From Desulfobacteraceae bacterium (GTDB lineage: Bacteria; Desulfobacterota; DSM-4660; Desulfatiglandales; Desulfatiglandaceae): 12,107 nt of DNA. Under the pieces are notes generated by a model that had not been told where the DNA came from, ran no database searches, and saw only the letters and a list, made by a program, of their open reading frames with translations. Location of the stretch: assembly GCA_030589715.1 (NCBI GenBank), contig JAUUVE010000027.1:1-12107 (forward strand), in the 5' to 3' direction. Of this stretch, positions 1-8,116 are shown piece after piece. Within the stretch, counting starts at the first letter, position 1, and each line of letters starts with the position of its first letter. The translations under genes and the position numbers were made by a program.

Positions 1-156
1 AAATCCTGACCCGGATAGACCCTGTCAGAGTTGCCTAACAGAATAAACCTGAGAATTGCGACCCCAGCGGAATTTCCCTGGGGGAGCCCTATTCCACGGG
101 GTAAAATTGAGGAATTCAGGAATTTTTGGTAGAGATTATTAAGGGATCTGCCGGTT

Positions 157-324
157 ATGGGAAGAGTTCAGAAAGTTGTAATACGCCTTGGCCTCTCGGT
201 GGTGTTTGCCTTTATTGTTACACGTTTATTTTTTCAGAATATGGCCGCGATCAAGATCTTGGGACTGGCCCTGATATTTTTTGGTCTGGCCTATCTTTTT
301 GAATATTTGAGAAGACAGGCCTGA
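157..324 (+). CDS. Small two-helix membrane protein, unrecognised
   Basis: A 55-residue frame runs from ATG at 157 to TGA at 322-324. The protein starts with a basic stretch (MGRVQKVVIR). Two hydrophobic segments follow, at about residues 11-27 and 34-50, joined by a short polar turn (QNMAAIK), and it ends in a charged tail (EYLRRQA). This is the pattern of a membrane hairpin with both ends probably in the cytoplasm. A modest ribosome site, AAGGGA, lies at 141-146. The stop codon runs directly into the ribosome site of ppdK (TGAGGAGGG), so the two are probably co-transcribed and may be translationally coupled. I do not recognise a family and assign no function. The hydrophobic pattern and tight junction favour a real gene, but the frame is short enough to occur by chance. 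Confidence 0.55.
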   Translation: MGRVQKVVIRLGLSVVFAFIVTRLFFQNMAAIKILGLALIFFGLAYLFEYLRRQA

Positions 325-334
325 GGAGGGAAAT

Positions 335-3130
335 ATGGAAGTCAAAAAGTATGTATACTCCTTTGAGGAGGGGGATGGGAAGAACAAAAAGCTCCTTGGT
401 GGAAAGGGGGCCAATCTCTGTGAAATGACGCAGTTGGGTCTTGCTGTCCCACCAGGTTTTGTGATTACCACTGAGGCCTGCCTGGCCTATTTGGCCCAGC
501 ACAAAAAGGGGCTTGGCCCGGAATTGGCCCAACTGATCAGGTCTTCCATGGCCCAGCTGGAGAAAAAGACGGATAAGGGATTCGGCGACCCCAAAGAGCC
601 CCTTCTGGTGTCGGTGAGGTCAGGGGCTGCCATGTCCATGCCTGGCATGATGGATACCATCCTGAACCTTGGCCTTAATGGCGATACGGTGGAAGGGCTC
701 ATACGTCTCACCGGTGATGAAAGATTTGTCTATGACCTGTATCGACGTTTGATTCAGCTATTCGCCTCAATCGCACTGGGTATGGATGACCAAGAATTTG
801 TTCAAATATTCGGCAGGATAAAGGAAGAATATGGGGCAAAGGAAGATATTGACCTGGACGGAAAGGCCCTAAAAGAGACGTGTGATAAGTTCCTTGGCCT
901 GGTCAAAGAAAACACAGGTGAGCCCTTCCCTGATGATCCCTATGTCCAATTGGATTTGGCAGTAGAGGCGGTCTTTAGGTCCTGGATGGGAAAGCGGGCA
1001 GTCGATTACCGTAAGGAATTCAACATCACCACCGACATGGCCGACGGCACCGCGGTGAATATCTGTACCATGGTCTTTGGGAACATGGGCAATAATTGTG
1101 CCACAGGGGTTGCATTTACCAGAGACCCGGCCACAGGGGAAAACCGTTTTTTTGGGGAATATATGCTCAACGCCCAAGGGGAAGACGTAGTAGCTGGTAT
1201 CAGGACCCCGAAACCGATCGGGGATCTCAGAAAGGATATGCCGGAGATCTACCGAGAGCTGGAGGATTTGAGGCACACCCTGGAAGATCACTACCAGGAG
1301 GTGCAGGACCTGGAGTTTACCGTTGAGAAGGGGAAGCTATACTGCCTTCAGACCAGGAATGCCAAGATGAATGCCTCTGCCCTTATCAAGACCTCCATCG
1401 ATATGGTCAATGAGGGGCTCATTACGGAAGAGGAGGCCATCCTTCGAGTCCAGCCGGGGATGTTGGAGCAACTCCTTCACCCGCAGCTGGATCCAGAGGC
1501 CAAGGTGAAGGTGCTGGCACGGGGGCTTGCCGCATCCCCTGGGGCCGCATCCGGCAAGATAGTCTTTGATGCAGATCGGGCCGAGGGCAAGGCAAAACTA
1601 GGAGAAAAGGTCATCCTGCTCCGTGAGGAGACAAGGCCAGAAGATATACACGGCTTTTTTGCTGCCCAAGGGATACTCACAAGCCGCGGGGGCAAGACAT
1701 CCCATGCGGCGGTGGTGGCAAGGAGTGTGGGGAAACCCTGTGTTTCCGGATGCGAGGCCATTGTGATCGACCATAATGCAAGGGAGGCAGTCATATCCGG
1801 TGTGATCCTCAAGGAGGGGGATGTGATCACGATAGATGGATCAACCGGAAATGTCTATCACGGCAAGGTCCCAACCATTGAGCCGGAATTTGTTGAAGAC
1901 CTGCTGGTGCTGTTGGAATGGGCGGATGATATGAGCGAGCTAAAGGTAATGGCCAATGCGGACACGCCCGATGCGGTCTCCAAGGGGAAAAAGTATGGTG
2001 CCGTGGGAATTGGGCTTTGCCGCACAGAAAGGATGTTCAATCAACCGGACAGACTTCCCATTGTGCAGGAGATGATCCTGGCAGATGACAGCAAGGAAAG
2101 GCAGGCAGTCCTTGACCGCCTTCTCCCATTCCAGAGGGAGGATTTTAAAGAGATATTCCAGATAATGGACGGTTATCCGGTAATCATCCGTCTCCTGGAT
2201 CCACCAATACATGAGTTCCTCCCCTCTGAGGAAGAATTGACAAGGGAGATCAATGACCTAAAGGAGCTGCAAAAGACCATAGAGGGCATGACCGAGCTCC
2301 CAAACACACTTAAGATGCTTGATCCTGAACTCCATGACCGGTATCTGGCCAATCTTGAGAACATGACCCAGGGTCTGAGTGCACTCAAGGAAAGGCACCT
2401 AACCGGACCCCTCATCGAATCCAGGGAGGAGTTGGTGGAAAAGGTGAGGGCCTTGTCGGAGACCAATCCCATGATGGGCCACCGTGGGGTCAGGCTTGGG
2501 ATTACCTACCCCGAGATCTATTCGATGCAGATCAGGGCAGTCTTTGAGGCCGCAGCGGAACATATTCGGGATGGGGGGCAAATCACCCCTGAAATCATGG
2601 TTCCGCAGGTCTGTACCCTTGAGGAGCTGAAATGGGTCCACCGATATGTCACAAAGATTCACAAGAAGGTGGAAAAGGAATATGGGATCAAGGTGCCATA
2701 CAAATTTGGCACGATGATTGAGGTGGTGAGGGCCTGCATGCGAGCGGGTCGTATAGCAGAACTGGCGGAGTTTATATCCTTTGGCACCAACGACCTCACC
2801 CAGGCCACGTTCTCCTTTTCCAGGGAAGACGCCGAGAATAAGTTCTTGCCGTTGTACAACAAGAATAGGATACTACAGCACAATCCCTTTGAGGTCTTGG
2901 ATATCAAGGGTGTTGGACGGCTGATGATGATTACAATGGAATGGGCGCGGAAGACCCGGCCCCATATGAGTGTCGGGATCTGTGGTGAACAGGGGGGGTA
3001 TCCCGATTCCATCCGGTTCTGCCATCATGTCAACATGAGTTACGTATCCTGCTCCCCTCCCAGGGTTCCCATCGCAAGGCTGGCTGCGGCCCATGCCAAA
3101 CTCAAGGAGGCGGAATATAGCCTGGACTAG
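335..3130 (+). CDS. ppdK: Pyruvate, phosphate dikinase, enlarged variant
   Basis: This cytosolic enzyme interconverts pyruvate + ATP + Pi and phosphoenolpyruvate + AMP + PPi, serving gluconeogenesis or PPi-linked glycolysis in anaerobes. The N-terminal ATP-grasp part shows GGKGANLCEM, SVRSGAAMSMPGMMDT, FTRDPATGE and LQTRNAK (Arg341). The swivelling phosphohistidine domain has GGKTSHAAVVAR with catalytic His457. The C-terminal TIM barrel has GLCRTER (Arg563), IRLLDPP (Arg619), SFGTNDLTQ (Asn819, Asp820) and VGICGE (Cys883). ATG 335 follows GGAGGG by 4 bases. At 931 aa it is longer than the usual 870-900 aa, mostly because the linker between HEFLP and NPMMGHRG (residues 631-710) is about 50 residues longer than in typical members. 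Motif changes from the form I know include GGMTSH to GGKTSH, CGEHGG to CGEQGG and CSPFRVP to CSPPRVP. Its stop shares CTAG with the convergent acyltransferase gene. Family assignment is secure; altered kinetics is only a possibility. Confidence 0.96.
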   Translation: MEVKKYVYSFEEGDGKNKKLLGGKGANLCEMTQLGLAVPPGFVITTEACLAYLAQHKKGLGPELAQLIRSSMAQLEKKTDKGFGDPKEPLLVSVRSGAAMSMPGMMDTILNLGLNGDTVEGLIRLTGDERFVYDLYRRLIQLFASIALGMDDQEFVQIFGRIKEEYGAKEDIDLDGKALKETCDKFLGLVKENTGEPFPDDPYVQLDLAVEAVFRSWMGKRAVDYRKEFNITTDMADGTAVNICTMVFGNMGNNCATGVAFTRDPATGENRFFGEYMLNAQGEDVVAGIRTPKPIGDLRKDMPEIYRELEDLRHTLEDHYQEVQDLEFTVEKGKLYCLQTRNAKMNASALIKTSIDMVNEGLITEEEAILRVQPGMLEQLLHPQLDPEAKVKVLARGLAASPGAASGKIVFDADRAEGKAKLGEKVILLREETRPEDIHGFFAAQGILTSRGGKTSHAAVVARSVGKPCVSGCEAIVIDHNAREAVISGVILKEGDVITIDGSTGNVYHGKVPTIEPEFVEDLLVLLEWADDMSELKVMANADTPDAVSKGKKYGAVGIGLCRTERMFNQPDRLPIVQEMILADDSKERQAVLDRLLPFQREDFKEIFQIMDGYPVIIRLLDPPIHEFLPSEEELTREINDLKELQKTIEGMTELPNTLKMLDPELHDRYLANLENMTQGLSALKERHLTGPLIESREELVEKVRALSETNPMMGHRGVRLGITYPEIYSMQIRAVFEAAAEHIRDGGQITPEIMVPQVCTLEELKWVHRYVTKIHKKVEKEYGIKVPYKFGTMIEVVRACMRAGRIAELAEFISFGTNDLTQATFSFSREDAENKFLPLYNKNRILQHNPFEVLDIKGVGRLMMITMEWARKTRPHMSVGICGEQGGYPDSIRFCHHVNMSYVSCSPPRVPIARLAAAHAKLKEAEYSLD

Positions 3131-5694
3131 GAGGACCCCCCTGCCTGCATCCTGTAGTGGGAAAGCTCATATAAGCGTTGACTAAGTTGGGATAGCCTTT
3201 CCAGGGCCTGGGACCTGTCTTCCCCTGTCTTGCCTTTGGCCTGCAAGACATCCCTGTTTATAAACTGGATGGCATTCTTGAAGTTGAGATGGGAGATTGC
3301 CTCCAGGTTATCCATAAGGCCCAATTCATGAAGCCTGTGCCCCAGACTGTTCATGTTCTTTAAGAGGTCGCTCTTCTTGCCGTTGTTTCTCTCCCGTTGA
3401 ATGAATGAGCGGGTGGCAACCCAATAGGCTTCCAGGAATGTCTTGGCCAGTCCTGCCCAGATGGGTAGATCCACAAGGCCTTGCCTTGTCAAGACATACC
3501 CACCGTCGCTCCGTTTCAAGTAGGAGGCCTCCAAGAAATAACCCGTAGCCGTGCCAACCTCTTCCTGTATGGTCTCGCCCTCCTCATAGATAAATTCGTT
3601 TTTGAAGAGATTTTTCAAAAAACCGTAATCGGTTAAGAGGGCCTCCTCGGTCTTCAACTCCTCTCTCCCTATCAAGAGGGAAACAGCCACATAGGCGTGG
3701 GGGATGAAGTAGTGGATGATACTGTTCTTATAATATTCCAGCTCCCGCTTTTTCTCTCCGGCCACATAGTAAAAGGTTTCTTCCTCGCTCCTGTCCTCCA
3801 GGAAACCCACAACCCTCCAGCCTACCAGAAGAGATATGGTCTCCCTGACCGCCTGATCAAGGTCCCCGAGGGATGGTGCCGTGGGGATTTCATATTTTGT
3901 GATAAACCTCAAGAGGCTTTCTGCGGTGGATGTCAGTTGCGGGAGATCAAAACCCCGGCGATGTTTGGTAAGAATGGCCGTGGCGATAAGGGCCAAAGGG
4001 GTCACCAGGGTCACCCTGTTGATGGAACGAGTTAGGTGGAATGCCAGGTGTCGGTCTGTTCCCTCTCCAATATCCTCTTTTTCCTCTAGATAATCTTTCA
4101 ATGAAATGGGTTGTCCGAATCGTATATATACCTTGCCATATTTCCGTTTCAAGATACCCCTGACCTTTAGGAACGCCTTTAGGCTTTCCTGCTCCTTTGC
4201 ACCACCTCCAATCTCCTTTAAATAGGCGTTTTCCTCCAGGATCCTGTCATAGATAATGGAGGCAGGGACAAAAACAAGGTTGTTACCGTACCCCTTCTTA
4301 TAGGCATCGAGCAGGATGGAGAGAAATCCGACCTGAGGGAGGATCAATTTTCCACTTCGGCTCCGGCCCCCCTCTATGAAAAACTCAAGAGACTGGCCTT
4401 CCTCAAGGAGGGCCCTGATGTAACTAGTAAATATCTTTGTGTAGAGTTTTGCTCCTGTAAAGGTCCTCCGGATGAAAAATGCCCCGCATTTTCTGAGGAA
4501 GTGTCCCGCGGGCCAGAAGGCCAGATTTTGACCTGCAGCAATCCTTGGCATTGCCATATGGTGATTATAAAGGACGTGGTTGAGGACCAGATAGTCAACG
4601 TGGCTCTTGTGGGAGGGGCTGTAAATTAGAGTGCCTTTTCTGGCCCACTCCCTTACGGTAGCCAACCCGGGCTTGTCGATGTCAATATCTTGAAAGATTT
4701 TTTTCCAGAGCCAATTCAAGACCAGGACTGCAAATTGTACATAGGCCGTACTGTAATCGGCAGTGATCTTATCGAATTCCTCCCCTGCCCTCTTTTTGAT
4801 CTGCTTTAGGCGGGCATCATTTCCAGAGGCCATTTTTTCGATAGTCTGGATGACCTCTTGGTCTTTTAGGACCCTTTCCTTGACCTGTTGCCTCGATTTC
4901 ATGACAGGGCCCAATACAACCCTTTTCTGAGCGTCAATACGCTCGATGAGCATTTGTCTGACCTCTAGAGATAGCTCTTCCAAGGGGCGTGAGGGGGATT
5001 GGCCTTGCAGAAAGGCCTTTAGATTTAGAGGCCTTCCAAAGTCGATGAAGGCATGGCGATTGTGTCTTAAGAAAAGGATCACCTTTCTGATGAACCCTGG
5101 ATTGTCCCTGAATCCAAAAAATATATCCAGGATATTTGTATGGTCCTTTTCGGGTGTCTTTTTGTAAAGGACAAGCTGGGGGACAATATGGATGGGGCGC
5201 TCCATACCCATCTGGGTTTCAAGGAGAAGGTGGATATGATCCTTTTCTGAGTGGATGAAGTGCCTCGCAAATCCCTTCGGGTCTACCAGACAGAGAAGTG
5301 AGGTGACCCCTTTTTGAATGGCTCCTTTAAAAAAGCCGGTCTCAAAGGGGTTGGGTAGCCTTCCGTGTCTTAAAAGGTGGGCAACGTAAAACCTTAAAAT
5401 TTTAAGGGTCTGGGAGAGGGGCAAGAACATTGACATATTTAGATTGAAGGCGAACTTGGGGTAGGGGAGGCGGCTCGTGCGGAAGCGGTAATGGCAAAGG
5501 AGGTAGTCCAGATGCCCCGGGTACTTTATGGCATAAACCACAGGGCCTTCACGGTTCATCCGCTTGAGGGTTTCCTTCATGCCTTCATCGAAGTTGAACC
5601 GCTTAAAGAGCCTGTAGAAGACCCAGCCTAGAAAAAACCTTGGTTTACTGTTATAGACAAAGGGGTAATGGGATTTTTCGGGGTTTTTATCCAT
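3127..5694 (-). CDS. plsB: Glycerol-3-phosphate 1-O-acyltransferase, PlsB type
   Basis: This membrane-associated enzyme acylates sn-glycerol-3-phosphate to lysophosphatidate, the first step of phospholipid synthesis. From ATG 5694 it has 855 aa (E. coli PlsB: about 807). All acyltransferase blocks are present: HKSHVD (His362, Asp367), GAFFIRR (404-410), EGGRSRSGK (441-449) and VPASIIYD (476-483). IAAGQNLAFWPAG, KEQESL and YYKNSIIHYF also match PlsB closely. An N-terminal stretch (YPGHLDYLL, near residue 58) resembles the HxxxxD block but has Tyr in place of His, as in E. coli PlsB, and looks like a non-catalytic acyltransferase repeat. The frame stays open upstream to TTG 5772, but that codon lies inside a predicted -35 box, so I prefer ATG 5694, although it has no clear ribosome site. 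The gene converges on ppdK with overlapping stops and diverges from the DUF151 gene. Confidence 0.93.
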   Translation of the reverse strand: MDKNPEKSHYPFVYNSKPRFFLGWVFYRLFKRFNFDEGMKETLKRMNREGPVVYAIKYPGHLDYLLCHYRFRTSRLPYPKFAFNLNMSMFLPLSQTLKILRFYVAHLLRHGRLPNPFETGFFKGAIQKGVTSLLCLVDPKGFARHFIHSEKDHIHLLLETQMGMERPIHIVPQLVLYKKTPEKDHTNILDIFFGFRDNPGFIRKVILFLRHNRHAFIDFGRPLNLKAFLQGQSPSRPLEELSLEVRQMLIERIDAQKRVVLGPVMKSRQQVKERVLKDQEVIQTIEKMASGNDARLKQIKKRAGEEFDKITADYSTAYVQFAVLVLNWLWKKIFQDIDIDKPGLATVREWARKGTLIYSPSHKSHVDYLVLNHVLYNHHMAMPRIAAGQNLAFWPAGHFLRKCGAFFIRRTFTGAKLYTKIFTSYIRALLEEGQSLEFFIEGGRSRSGKLILPQVGFLSILLDAYKKGYGNNLVFVPASIIYDRILEENAYLKEIGGGAKEQESLKAFLKVRGILKRKYGKVYIRFGQPISLKDYLEEKEDIGEGTDRHLAFHLTRSINRVTLVTPLALIATAILTKHRRGFDLPQLTSTAESLLRFITKYEIPTAPSLGDLDQAVRETISLLVGWRVVGFLEDRSEEETFYYVAGEKKRELEYYKNSIIHYFIPHAYVAVSLLIGREELKTEEALLTDYGFLKNLFKNEFIYEEGETIQEEVGTATGYFLEASYLKRSDGGYVLTRQGLVDLPIWAGLAKTFLEAYWVATRSFIQRERNNGKKSDLLKNMNSLGHRLHELGLMDNLEAISHLNFKNAIQFINRDVLQAKGKTGEDRSQALERLSQLSQRLYELSHYRMQAGGSS

Positions 5695-5735
5695 AGCTGA
5701 TCTGTTATTGTTAACGGCTTCGCAAAGAGTCCTGA

Positions 5736-5748
5736 AAGATCTGATCTT
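5736..5748. promoter_or_regulatory. Palindrome AAGATC-T-GATCTT at plsB start point
   Basis: A perfect inverted repeat with 6-base arms and one central base (AAGATCTGATCTT) covers most of the predicted plsB -10 box and start point. A 10-base perfect palindrome, CCTTGCAAGG (5765-5774), covers the -35 box. Both sit where a repressor would block polymerase. No regulator can be named, and short palindromes also arise by chance. Confidence 0.3.
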
Positions 5749-5772
5749 ACAATTTTGGGTAAATCCTTGCAA
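5744..5772 (-). promoter_or_regulatory. Predicted sigma-70 promoter of plsB
   Basis: On the minus strand TTGCAA (5772-5767) and TAAGAT (5749-5744) are separated by exactly 17 bases, each matching the consensus at four of six positions. Transcription would begin near 5737, about 43 bases ahead of ATG 5694 and downstream of the alternative TTG start. This is the main argument for the ATG start. The call rests on box matching only. Confidence 0.45.
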
Positions 5773-5820
5773 GGCTCAAATTTTTACCAAATCAGCGAGG
5801 AAGAATTATGGACAGCGATG

Positions 5821-5862
5821 TTGACAAAAGGAATTGAATGTTTAAAGATGAAATCATAAAAT
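5821..5862 (+). promoter_or_regulatory. Predicted promoter(s) of the DUF151 gene
   Basis: Two overlapping sigma-70 candidates are visible. TTGAAT (5834-5839) and TAAAAT (5857-5862) are 17 bases apart and would start transcription near 5869, giving a leader of about 29 bases. A perfect TTGACA (5821-5826) is followed 16 bases on by the weaker TAAAGA (5843-5848). The ribosome site GGAGG (5888-5892) lies 5 bases before ATG 5898. One or both promoters could be active. Confidence 0.5.
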
Positions 5863-5867
5863 GATTT
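5851..5867. promoter_or_regulatory. Inverted repeat AAATCAT-AAA-ATGATTT over the -10 box
   Basis: Two perfect 7-base arms separated by three bases (AAATCATAAAATGATTT) fully enclose the predicted -10 box TAAAAT of the rightward promoter. The position suits an operator for a small dimeric repressor. The region is A+T-rich, which raises the chance of a coincidental palindrome. The binding protein is unknown. Confidence 0.35.
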
Positions 5868-5897
5868 GAAAGTTATCAGCGACCTTCGGAGGTTATA

Positions 5898-6395
5898 ATG
5901 TATAGAGCGATGGCCATATCCGGCTTGACCGTGGACCCTATTACAAACAGCCCTATTGTGATCCTCAAGGAGGTGGAAGGTGACCAGACCCTGCCCATAT
6001 GGATAGGGTTATTGGAAGCAACTGCTATCGCCAGTGAGCTGGAGGGCATAAAGTTCTCAAGGCCCATGACCCACGATCTACTGAAGTCGATTCTGGAGAC
6101 AGTAGAGATCGAGGTCGTTAGGATAGAAGTCTGCGATCTCAAGAACAATACCTATTACGCCCTTATCCATATCAAACACGGGGGAAAAGTGATGTCCATT
6201 GATGCCAGGCCGAGCGATGCTATTGCCCTTTCCCTGCGGGTGAAAGCGCCCATCTTTGTGGCCCAGGAGGTGATCGACAACTCCAGCGAGATGGAATTTA
6301 GGGCAGAACCCCAGGACAAATCAGAAAAGGGCAAGAAGTGGCAAGAGATCCTTGAGGGCCTCAATCCCGAAGATTTTGGAAAGTATAAGATGTGA
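5898..6395 (+). CDS. Bifunctional nuclease family protein (DUF151)
   Basis: This 165-residue protein is a single BFN/DUF151 domain plus a short charged C-terminal tail. Recognisable family features are the opening strand MAISGLTVDPITNSPIVIL, LPIWIGLLEATAIA, the region around RPMTHDLL, and SIDARPSDAIALSLR followed by PIFVAQEV. Thermotoga and plant relatives are described as having DNase and RNase activity, but the biological role in bacteria is poorly defined; a cytosolic location is expected. ATG 5898 is fixed by GGAGG 5 bases upstream. The gene is probably transcribed alone: it diverges from plsB, and 221 bases separate it from the next gene. The length is typical and nothing is missing. Family assignment is firm, activity in this organism is inferred. 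Confidence 0.92.
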   Translation: MYRAMAISGLTVDPITNSPIVILKEVEGDQTLPIWIGLLEATAIASELEGIKFSRPMTHDLLKSILETVEIEVVRIEVCDLKNNTYYALIHIKHGGKVMSIDARPSDAIALSLRVKAPIFVAQEVIDNSSEMEFRAEPQDKSEKGKKWQEILEGLNPEDFGKYKM

Positions 6396-6438
6396 CCATG
6401 TTGCCCGCGCACCAACCGAATAGACTACTATTGACAAA

Positions 6439-6453
6439 GGGCAAGAAATGCCC
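6439..6453 (+). other. Short hairpin downstream of the DUF151 gene
   Basis: GGGCA and TGCCC pair around the loop AGAAA about 45 bases after the DUF151 stop. The stem is only five base pairs and is followed by CTTCTACC rather than a T-run, so it is at best a weak terminator. The rest of 6396-6616 holds an isolated TTGACA (6431-6436) without a convincing -10 box, and a second 5-bp hairpin, GGTCG/CGACC (6579-6593), shortly before the next start codon. Confidence 0.2.
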
Positions 6454-6616
6454 CTTCTACCTCCAAGAGCCCCCCTTAGCATCCAAGAAAACCAGGTAGT
6501 TTTTCTGAGCATTCCTTTGTGAACTTTACCCCCTTTTCCATTGGAACCCAACGTAGTACGCAATGCAAGAGACTCAAAGGTCGGTCATCGACCCGTCTGC
6601 AAGATGAATAGGTCAT

Positions 6617-8116
6617 ATGGCGGCAATGAAGAGAAGACAGCTCTTTAATCTAGTCGGGGGCGCCATTGTGGTTCTCTGGCTTGTCATGATCGGCCTCTTG
6701 ATCAAAAGGGTCCATTTCAACGACCTGAGTGAACCCCCCGAAGTTTCAGAGGGGATATCTCATGTCAAATCGCCTCAACGCGACTGGATGGAGATCTATC
6801 TTGAGGGCAAGAAAGTGGGTTATTCAGTGAATCAGATAAATCCCTTGGGAGATGGCTACCTCATCCAGGAGGAGATTTTCTTAAAACTCAATCTGATGGG
6901 TCAAGGAAGCGCTGTCCATACTGTCACTCGATCTGTTGTGGATGATGAGTTTTTGTTGAAGAGTTTCAATTTCAGGATGACCTCGGGGGTGGTGGCCTTC
7001 CAGGTGTCCGGTAAAGTAAATGGAAAGAGAATGCACCTAAAGATAGGGGAGGGGGCTACACAGAGGGTCAAGACCATTGAGCTTTCCGCTCCTCCGGTCA
7101 TGGGTTCGGGGATAGCCCAGTTCTTTAAAGGCAGGAAGATTGAAATAGGGCAGTCTTTCAGGTTTCCTGTCTTTGACCCATCCACAATGGCCCGGAAGGA
7201 GATGATCTTCAGGGTGGTTGCCAAAGAGCCCGTTGCCATTAGTGGTATGAAGTACCCTGCCTTCCGTCTTGAGACCGAGATGTGGGGCAGGCGTCTGACG
7301 TTCTGGCTTGATGAAAATGGCGTTTTATTGAAAGAGGATGGGTTTATGGGGCTTACCCTCATAAAATCCAGCCCGGCCAGGGCCCCGCGCGATATTTCTA
7401 GCGGTGGAGATTTTTATGAACTTGCCGCCATACGTGTTAAGAAGAAGTTGCACGACCCGGATAGATTAACCTATCTGAAGCTAGAAGTAGAGGGCCTCGA
7501 TAATGGTGCCTTGGACAGGGGGAGTTTGAATGAGGGGAGGCAAAGATTTCGGGATGGAGTGATGGAGATTGTGCGAGAGGAGACCCCTGCAAGGGCCACT
7601 TACCCCCTTCCATATTCAGAGCCATCTGAGGGGATGAAACCCTTTCTCCAATCCGAATTCAACGTCGAAAGTGACCATAACGCGATTATAGGAAAGGCCC
7701 GTCAGATTTCTGGGGACCTCAAAGACCCCGTTAAAGTTTCCCGCAGACTCACGGAGTGGGTGTACAGGAACGTGGAAAAGAGGCCGCTTGTCACCGTACC
7801 GAGTGCATTAGAGGTACTCAAGAGCAAGGTAGGAGATTGTAACGAGCATGCGGTGCTGCTCACTGCGCTCCTCAGGGCAAGTGGAATACCGGCCAGGGTT
7901 TGTGTTGGGCTTGTTTACACAAGGGGCATGTTCTTCTATCATGCCTGGACCGAAGCCTATGTGGGGAGGTGGGTATCCATGGACGCAACCCTCAATCAGA
8001 TGCCGGTCGATGCCACCCACATCAAGCTTATTCAAGGTGGTCTGGACAAACAGCTAGATCTTATCGGCCTCATTGGTAAGCTCAGGCTCAAAGTGATTGC
8101 TTATAGGTATGATTAG
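6617..8116 (+). CDS. Membrane-anchored transglutaminase-like protein
   Basis: This 499-aa protein has a basic N-terminus, one hydrophobic segment at about residues 12-30 that probably serves as an uncleaved signal anchor, a beta-rich central region (about 50-270), a linker, and a C-terminal transglutaminase-like papain fold. The catalytic triad is intact: Cys408 in GDCNEHAVLLTALLRASGIP, His442 in YHAWTEAY and Asp456 in SMDATLNQ. Such domains act as cysteine peptidases, amidases or cross-linking enzymes; the bulk should lie in the periplasm. The central region recalls all-beta envelope domains, but I cannot assign a family firmly. ATG 6617 has only a weak ribosome site (AGGT), and ATG 6626 is an alternative. 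It lies upstream of the ABC operon in the same direction, separated by a repeat-filled gap of 316 bases, so a functional link is possible but unproven. The substrate is unknown. Confidence 0.85.
   Translation: MAAMKRRQLFNLVGGAIVVLWLVMIGLLIKRVHFNDLSEPPEVSEGISHVKSPQRDWMEIYLEGKKVGYSVNQINPLGDGYLIQEEIFLKLNLMGQGSAVHTVTRSVVDDEFLLKSFNFRMTSGVVAFQVSGKVNGKRMHLKIGEGATQRVKTIELSAPPVMGSGIAQFFKGRKIEIGQSFRFPVFDPSTMARKEMIFRVVAKEPVAISGMKYPAFRLETEMWGRRLTFWLDENGVLLKEDGFMGLTLIKSSPARAPRDISSGGDFYELAAIRVKKKLHDPDRLTYLKLEVEGLDNGALDRGSLNEGRQRFRDGVMEIVREETPARATYPLPYSEPSEGMKPFLQSEFNVESDHNAIIGKARQISGDLKDPVKVSRRLTEWVYRNVEKRPLVTVPSALEVLKSKVGDCNEHAVLLTALLRASGIPARVCVGLVYTRGMFFYHAWTEAYVGRWVSMDATLNQMPVDATHIKLIQGGLDKQLDLIGLIGKLRLKVIAYRYD

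Noticed and set aside
1..46. Possible 3' tails of an upstream gene (frame 3 ends at TAA 36-38 as ILTRIDPVRVA; frame 2 ends at 46).
   Set aside because: The piece is too short to choose a frame or recognise a protein.
62..83. Hairpin CCCCAG/CTGGGG with a 10-base loop, considered as a terminator.
   Set aside because: There is no following T-run and the loop is long.
107..135. Promoter candidate TTGAGG-17-TAGAGA ahead of the small gene.
   Set aside because: The -10 box matches at only three positions; not distinguishable from chance.
869..1291. Long minus-strand frames within ppdK, and similar ones inside other genes.
   Set aside because: They are shadows of strongly coding frames with no motifs of their own.
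5695..5772. 26-residue N-terminal extension of PlsB from TTG 5772.
   Set aside because: The TTG sits in a predicted -35 box, lacks a ribosome site, and the added residues show no PlsB similarity that I can see.
6326..6447. 12-base direct repeat AAAGGGCAAGAA at 6326-6337 and 6436-6447.
   Set aside because: One copy is inside the DUF151 coding sequence and purine-rich words recur often; no flanking similarity supports an att site or element ends.
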